9,141 bases of DNA from an uncultured Acetatifactor sp. Its GTDB lineage: Bacteria > Bacillota > Clostridia > Lachnospirales > Lachnospiraceae. The position numbers were made by a program, and so were the translations under genes. Below are positions 5,918-9,141 of the stretch, piece by piece. The stretch covers positions 1 to 9,141 of the forward strand of contig CAJTKW010000044.1 of assembly GCA_910577035.1 (NCBI GenBank), given 5' to 3'. Each line of letters begins with the position of its first letter. The stretch's first letter is position 1. The notes below the pieces were generated by a model. That model was not told where the DNA came from. It saw nothing but the letters and a program-made list of their open reading frames with translations, and made no database searches.

Positions 5918-6634
5918 CTATTTCGTAATCAGCTTATTCCAACGGGGATCAAACCTGCCGCACTCCTGCACCGCACATTTTGCCAGAACCTCCAGCACAT
6001 CCAGATACCCGGCAGGCAGCACATAATCCCGCTTCAACAGGGAAAGCTCCGTACAGCCCAGAAGGTTGACTTCTGCCCCCCGTCCGAAAAGCTCCTCTCC
6101 CACCCGCACAAACTGGTCGATATTGCCCTGTTCTCCGGTTTTGATCTGCCGATAGATCAGATCCATGACCGTTCGCTGAGACTCCTCGTCCGGATATACC
6201 ACCTTGATTCCGTATTGGTCAAACACCCGGTCAAACAGGCCGCTTTTTACCGTTCCGTCGGTGGCCAGAATTCCCGCCCGGTCCACCCCTGCGGACTTTA
6301 AGTACTCCCCGGTCTCCCGTATGGCGTGCAGTACCTTAAGGCCGATGCCGTTTTCCAGCTCATCATGAAAATAATGGGCCGTAATACAGGGAATTGCCAG
6401 CAGTCCGGCTCCCATGGACTTCAGCTCCCGCCCCACCTCAATCATCGGAGGCGCCGGATTCTCCCGGCTTACTCCCAGGATATACCGGGTGCGGTCAGGG
6501 ATAGACGGCTTACTGTGCAGTAATATCTCCATATGCTCCTGATCGCTTTCCGCCTGGCTCATCCTCGTCAGCAAATATAAGAAATAGGTGGTAGCCATGG
6601 GTCCCAGCCCACCGATAATTCCCAGCTTCTTCAT
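5918..6634 (-). CDS. Aspartate/glutamate racemase-family protein, first gene of the dlt-like operon
   Basis: A 238-residue cytoplasmic enzyme of the PLP-independent Asp/Glu racemase superfamily, with the normal length for the family. It opens with the signature MKKLGIIGGLGPMAT and has the two-cysteine arrangement used as acid/base pair: Cys83 in IPCITAHYF and Cys194 in LGCTELSLL. The residue after Cys83 is Ile, where most characterised members have Asn (CNTAH), so substrate contacts may differ. A Shine-Dalgarno GAGG lies 7 bases before the ATG at 6634. The adenylation gene follows 14 bases after its stop, which puts it in one operon with the activation and transfer genes. I infer that it makes the D-amino acid, most simply D-Glu or D-Asp, that the next enzyme activates. 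It is not the housekeeping MurI type in its N-terminal motif, which looks more like aspartate racemase. Substrate is not proven by sequence. Confidence 0.88.
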   Translation of the reverse strand: MKKLGIIGGLGPMATTYFLYLLTRMSQAESDQEHMEILLHSKPSIPDRTRYILGVSRENPAPPMIEVGRELKSMGAGLLAIPCITAHYFHDELENGIGLKVLHAIRETGEYLKSAGVDRAGILATDGTVKSGLFDRVFDQYGIKVVYPDEESQRTVMDLIYRQIKTGEQGNIDQFVRVGEELFGRGAEVNLLGCTELSLLKRDYVLPAGYLDVLEVLAKCAVQECGRFDPRWNKLITK

Positions 6635-6674
6635 CTGTATACCTCACATATAGTTCCCCGCAGCCCGGAAGGAC

Positions 6675-6722
6675 GCCGCCTCCGGCGGCACAAACAATCC
6701 AAGATTCCGCTCCGCGGAGTCT
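6675..6722. repeat. Two GC-rich hairpins between the transglutaminase and racemase genes
   Basis: Two stem-loops lie 12 bases apart and both close on the same 3-base loop (GGA on the minus strand). One is GCCGCC/GGCGGC (6675-6689, perfect 6 bp). The other is AGACTCCGC/GCGGAATCT (6702-6722, 9 bp with one mismatch). The second is followed on the minus strand by the moderately T-rich TGGATTGTTTGT, so it could weakly terminate the transglutaminase transcript. I found no convincing -35/-10 pair in this 117-base gap, so the operon may partly be read from upstream, or may use a promoter I cannot recognise. Confidence 0.55.
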
Positions 6723-6751
6723 CACAATCTCAAGGCCAACAAGCCGGCACG

Positions 6752-8422
6752 CTATGGTACCTCCGGATACGCCTCATGGTCATAATTATGAGAGTTGCGA
6801 TGCTGTCCCGAATATTCCATCAGCTGTGCCTCCGTCCAATAGAAAATATCCGGATGGTCCGTTCTCGGAGTCGTGTCCAGATGGTGCCAGCCCTCCCCAA
6901 TATCAACCAGATTCCAGTAATGCTCTGTCTTTGACGGAATTTTCTCTATATCCATGTTGGTGATGCCTGCCCGGTCCAGCAGGACCTTGGTGGTACTGGC
7001 GTACACATAACAGTCTCCCTGTTTCTTCACCAGACCCTCATAAGCCGCCCTCACCCAGTCCCCCTTTTCGGAATGGCTGATATAACCCACATTCGTCTTT
7101 ACATAACTGTAAATGGCTCTCAGCTTGTCATACTCACTCATGCCCTCCGTAATAATGGAAGCCAGTACATTATCCGCATAGCCGTATACCTCGTTCAAAT
7201 CATAGGTAGTGGACAGCACCGTAATATTAACCGTGACCGATGCGGTATTTCCCGCATGATCCACGGCGGAATACGTCACGGGGTACACCCCCGCCGCCTC
7301 CAGGTTCACCTGACTGTTATCCACATTAAGAGGCAGCTCCGCACCACTGTTATCCGTAACCGTAACACCCGATTTATAGGAAACAGTCGTTCCCATAACA
7401 TACGCTATGTCTTTCGCGCCTGAAATAACAGGCGGTTCTGTATCCTCCGTCAGTGTCAGCATGGCGGAAGCGGTGGCCGTATTGCCGCCGGCATCCGTAA
7501 AGATCAACGCTACCTCCCGGCTTCCCGCAACCGTAATATCCGGCTCCTGTGCAAAGGCTGCCGTCACAGGCGTAGTGTCCTGAGCAGACACCAGAAACGC
7601 TTCCGCTGACACGGGCGTATTAACAAATCCTGTCACATCCTTTACTTCCACAACCGGCGGAACGGTATCCGCAATCGTAAGCATGGATTGATAGACTACC
7701 CCGTCCACCTCTATACTCACCGGCTGCCGGGAAGGCTGTGAAGTATCAATGTCTGCCGCCAGAAGCTTCCTGTCCTGTCCTGCCAGCGTAAAGTCGTCCA
7801 CCGTAGGCGGTACCGCTCCCACCTCCCATTGCAGGTCTGCCAGAACCGGAGTGATAAAAAGCTTTGTTTCCATCCGGGTTACATTGCCCCCCAAATCGCT
7901 CAGCAGAATCACAATATTCTGTTCTCCCCATTGTCCGAAATCCGGAGCCTCGTCAAACACCACGGACACGGTAGTGGCATCCTGTATGTCCTTCACGAAA
8001 TCCTCCGCCCGGCAATACTGCCCGTAGCCCAGTTCAATGGGCTCCACCGCAGCCTGGGGTGCAATGGTATCCTGGATATAGAGGGTACATCTGTGGATAA
8101 AAATGCCGTTCCTGACAGTCACCCGGTATTTACCGGGCGTATGAATATCAAAACTGGGTGTTTCTCCCACAAAGACCGCATCCGGCTTATATTTCTTAAA
8201 AAAGTCCTGGGCTTTGACCTCTACTCCCGCCTCCACGTAGCATGTACCGTATGTCAGATTATCAGAGTAAAAGCCTCCCCCCACCAGCAAAAGGAATAAC
8301 AGCAGGTTACAGATCAGCAGAAAACGGACTCTCCTTCGTCTTTTTCTGGCTCTCCGGCGCCTGTAGATTTCCCGGTCATATTCCTGCTGTTCGGCTCTTG
8401 TTAAATAATCACCGTTTCTCAT
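6752..8422 (-). CDS. Membrane-anchored extracellular Ig-like/transglutaminase-like protein
   Basis: A 556-residue surface protein. The short cytoplasmic N-terminus is very Arg-rich (RRRRARKRRRRVRF) and is followed by one membrane segment (about residues 34-50), so the rest should be outside. The middle holds several Ig-like repeats of the DUF5011/Cry22-like bacterial kind, each ending in a G-N motif such as DAGGN or DHAGN, with linkers beginning near DTIAP, DTVPP and DTEPP. The C-terminal domain is transglutaminase-like with a full triad: Cys471 in QGDCYVYA, His501 in EHYWNLVDI and Asp516 in HHLDTTP. Such domains may act as proteases, amidases or crosslinking enzymes; the substrate here is unknown. 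I chose the ATG at 8422, with AGGA 7 bases upstream. A GTG at 8452 would lengthen the frame by 10 codons but lies only about 3 bases after the predicted transcription start. It is 117 bases upstream of the racemase gene; a shared surface role is possible but unproven. Confidence 0.9.
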   Translation of the reverse strand: MRNGDYLTRAEQQEYDREIYRRRRARKRRRRVRFLLICNLLLFLLLVGGGFYSDNLTYGTCYVEAGVEVKAQDFFKKYKPDAVFVGETPSFDIHTPGKYRVTVRNGIFIHRCTLYIQDTIAPQAAVEPIELGYGQYCRAEDFVKDIQDATTVSVVFDEAPDFGQWGEQNIVILLSDLGGNVTRMETKLFITPVLADLQWEVGAVPPTVDDFTLAGQDRKLLAADIDTSQPSRQPVSIEVDGVVYQSMLTIADTVPPVVEVKDVTGFVNTPVSAEAFLVSAQDTTPVTAAFAQEPDITVAGSREVALIFTDAGGNTATASAMLTLTEDTEPPVISGAKDIAYVMGTTVSYKSGVTVTDNSGAELPLNVDNSQVNLEAAGVYPVTYSAVDHAGNTASVTVNITVLSTTYDLNEVYGYADNVLASIITEGMSEYDKLRAIYSYVKTNVGYISHSEKGDWVRAAYEGLVKKQGDCYVYASTTKVLLDRAGITNMDIEKIPSKTEHYWNLVDIGEGWHHLDTTPRTDHPDIFYWTEAQLMEYSGQHRNSHNYDHEAYPEVP

Positions 8423-8429
8423 CACCCGT

Positions 8430-8433
8430 TCCT
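8430..8433 (-). promoter_or_regulatory. Ribosome binding site deciding the transglutaminase gene start
   Basis: AGGA on the minus strand sits 7 bases before the ATG at 8420-8422. The GTG at 8450-8452 has no ribosome site inside the predicted transcript. Confidence 0.55.
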
Positions 8434-8461
8434 GCCTCGCTACAACATGCACATTTCACCC

Positions 8462-8491
8462 ATTTTAACCCCTCTGCGGAAATATTGTCAA
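8462..8491 (-). promoter_or_regulatory. Sigma-A-type promoter of the transglutaminase gene
   Basis: On the minus strand, TTGACA (8486-8491, exact consensus) and TAAAAT (8462-8467, 5 of 6) are separated by 18 bases. The predicted start is near 8455, which gives a leader of about 33 bases to the ATG at 8422. AT-rich sequence upstream of the -35 (8500-8520) may help. It could also be the nearest recognisable promoter for the operon further downstream. Confidence 0.72.
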
Positions 8492-8549
8492 TAGAAGAAC
8501 TCTTGTTATTATTTATCACACAGTTGTTTCATAGTTGCATCACGCAAGT

Positions 8550-8585
8550 ATCCCCGCCGAAAAGCTTCCGCCTTCCTGCGGGGAT
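8550..8585. terminator. Possible terminator hairpin after the carboxyltransferase gene
   Basis: ATCCCCGC (8550-8557) and GCGGGGAT (8578-8585) form a perfect 8-bp GC-rich stem around a 20-base loop. It lies 19 bases after the stop codon of the carboxyltransferase gene and before the next promoter, the expected place for a terminator. No U-tract follows on the minus strand, so the call is tentative. Confidence 0.45.
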
Positions 8586-8604
8586 TTCTGTCTGAAAACT
8601 CCTA

Positions 8605-9141
8605 TTATACGGGATATGCCCCGTTTGCGGTATCCGCCTGGGTCATATCTACCTTTTCCTGCTGTGCCTGCCGGTATTTGAAGAAATCCATGGCAACCTG
8701 GGGGAACAACGCATAAGACAAAACGTCCTCATCCTGCTGCTTCCATTCCTTCATCTCGTTCTCCAGCTTATCCATTTCATTGCTCAGCGTATCGGCAAAA
8801 CGTCCGGTCAGCCTGGTCTCGCCGGGGATAACCTTGTCGATCACCTCCTGGCTCATGGGCTTAACGGTCTGGCCGTACTCACCCCGAAGCACTGCCTTGG
8901 TCTCCTTGGTAGCCATCTTGTATCTCTCGCCCATCAGTACATTAAATACTGCCTGGGTTCCCACAATCTGGGAGGACGGCGTAACCAGAGGCGGCTCACC
9001 CAGATCCTTACGAACCTGAGGGATCTCCCTGAGCACATCATAATACCTGTCTTCCGCGTTCTGCTCTTTCAGCTGGCTCACCATGTTGGAAAGCATGCCG
9101 CCGGGCACCTGATAAAGCAGGGTCTTAATGTCGACACCCAT
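8605..9141 (-). CDS. oadA: Oxaloacetate decarboxylase alpha / pyruvate carboxylase subunit B, C-terminal part (partial)
   Basis: The last 178 residues of a biotin-dependent carboxyltransferase; the 5' part lies beyond the window's right edge, and the Met at the edge is probably internal. The visible part is the conserved PYC/OADA C-terminal domain, recognised by LYQVPGGMLSNMVSQL, LGEPPLVTPSSQIVGTQAVFNVL, VLRGEYGQT and SYALFPQVAMDFFKYR. The enzyme moves a carboxyl group between biotin and pyruvate/oxaloacetate in central metabolism. The chain ends about 20 residues after the PYC/OADA domain with a Gln/Ala-rich tail and no biotinyl domain (no MKM motif). The biotin carrier must therefore be a separate protein, as in split decarboxylase complexes. 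No carrier gene follows in the window. It is unrelated to the surface-modification genes and is separated from them by a hairpin and a promoter. Between oxaloacetate decarboxylase and pyruvate carboxylase type B the sequence cannot decide. Confidence 0.88.
   Translation of the reverse strand: MGVDIKTLLYQVPGGMLSNMVSQLKEQNAEDRYYDVLREIPQVRKDLGEPPLVTPSSQIVGTQAVFNVLMGERYKMATKETKAVLRGEYGQTVKPMSQEVIDKVIPGETRLTGRFADTLSNEMDKLENEMKEWKQQDEDVLSYALFPQVAMDFFKYRQAQQEKVDMTQADTANGAYPV

Noticed and set aside
4368..6634. Peptide (NRPS) biosynthesis cluster
   Set aside because: There is one free adenylation enzyme and one free carrier, with no condensation or thioesterase domain. MBOAT and SGNH-like partners point to surface modification instead.
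791..6634. Ordinary dltABCD operon for teichoic acid D-alanylation
   Set aside because: The racemase family, pocket Lys205, Gly273 in place of the signature Cys, different gene order and weak DltD similarity argue against a plain D-Ala assignment, although it is not excluded.
6711..6722. Short palindrome around CCGCGG as a protein-binding operator
   Set aside because: It is fully explained as part of the hairpin at 6702-6722, and no second copy was found near other promoters in the window.
8423..8452. GTG at 8452 as start of the transglutaminase-like gene
   Set aside because: It would sit about 3 bases after the predicted transcription start with no ribosome site, whereas the ATG at 8422 has AGGA at good spacing.
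1..9141. CRISPR array, insertion sequence or prophage
   Set aside because: No regularly spaced direct repeats, transposase, integrase or phage structural gene is visible on either strand.

Overview
The window comes from a Gram-positive anaerobe of the Clostridia, most likely Lachnospiraceae. This is inferred from protein style, moderate GC content and gene content; no rRNA or other marker gene is present. All eight supported genes lie on the minus strand, so the biological reading order runs from the right end to the left. Noncoding gaps are short (none over 300 bases) and hold hairpins, promoters and terminators. I see no tRNA, rRNA, CRISPR array, transposase or prophage gene.

In reading order: (1) the C-terminal part of an oxaloacetate decarboxylase alpha / pyruvate carboxylase subunit B type carboxyltransferase (8605-9141, cut by the window edge); (2) a 152-base gap with a hairpin and a good sigma-A promoter; (3) a membrane-anchored extracellular protein with Ig-like repeats and a complete transglutaminase-like triad (6752-8422); (4) a gap with two GC-rich hairpins; (5) a tight six-gene cluster (791-6634) of Asp/Glu-type racemase, stand-alone adenylation enzyme, carrier protein, MBOAT acyltransferase, SGNH/DltD-like extracellular protein and small lipoprotein, closed by a strong intrinsic terminator (747-777); (6) a TetR-family regulator (93-647) with its own promoter and an inverted-repeat operator on the -10 box; (7) a large hairpin at the window's left end.

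The six-gene cluster is the main item. It has every functional part of a dlt operon, which activates D-alanine, loads it on a carrier, passes it through an MBOAT protein and places it on a cell-surface polymer. It differs in three ways: a racemase of the aspartate/glutamate family leads it; the adenylation pocket has Lys where D-Ala ligases have a hydrophobic residue and Gly where DltA has its signature Cys; and the SGNH-like protein has Cys where the nucleophilic Ser is expected. I infer a surface-modification pathway that attaches an amino acid other than D-Ala, with an acidic one (D-Glu or D-Asp) as the leading hypothesis.

A second theme is a set of hairpin-forming repeats placed at or immediately after stop codons (after tetR, after the MBOAT gene, and across the stop of the adenylation gene). 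Two of these share colinear sequence words. One supplies the last residues and the stop codon of the adenylation enzyme.
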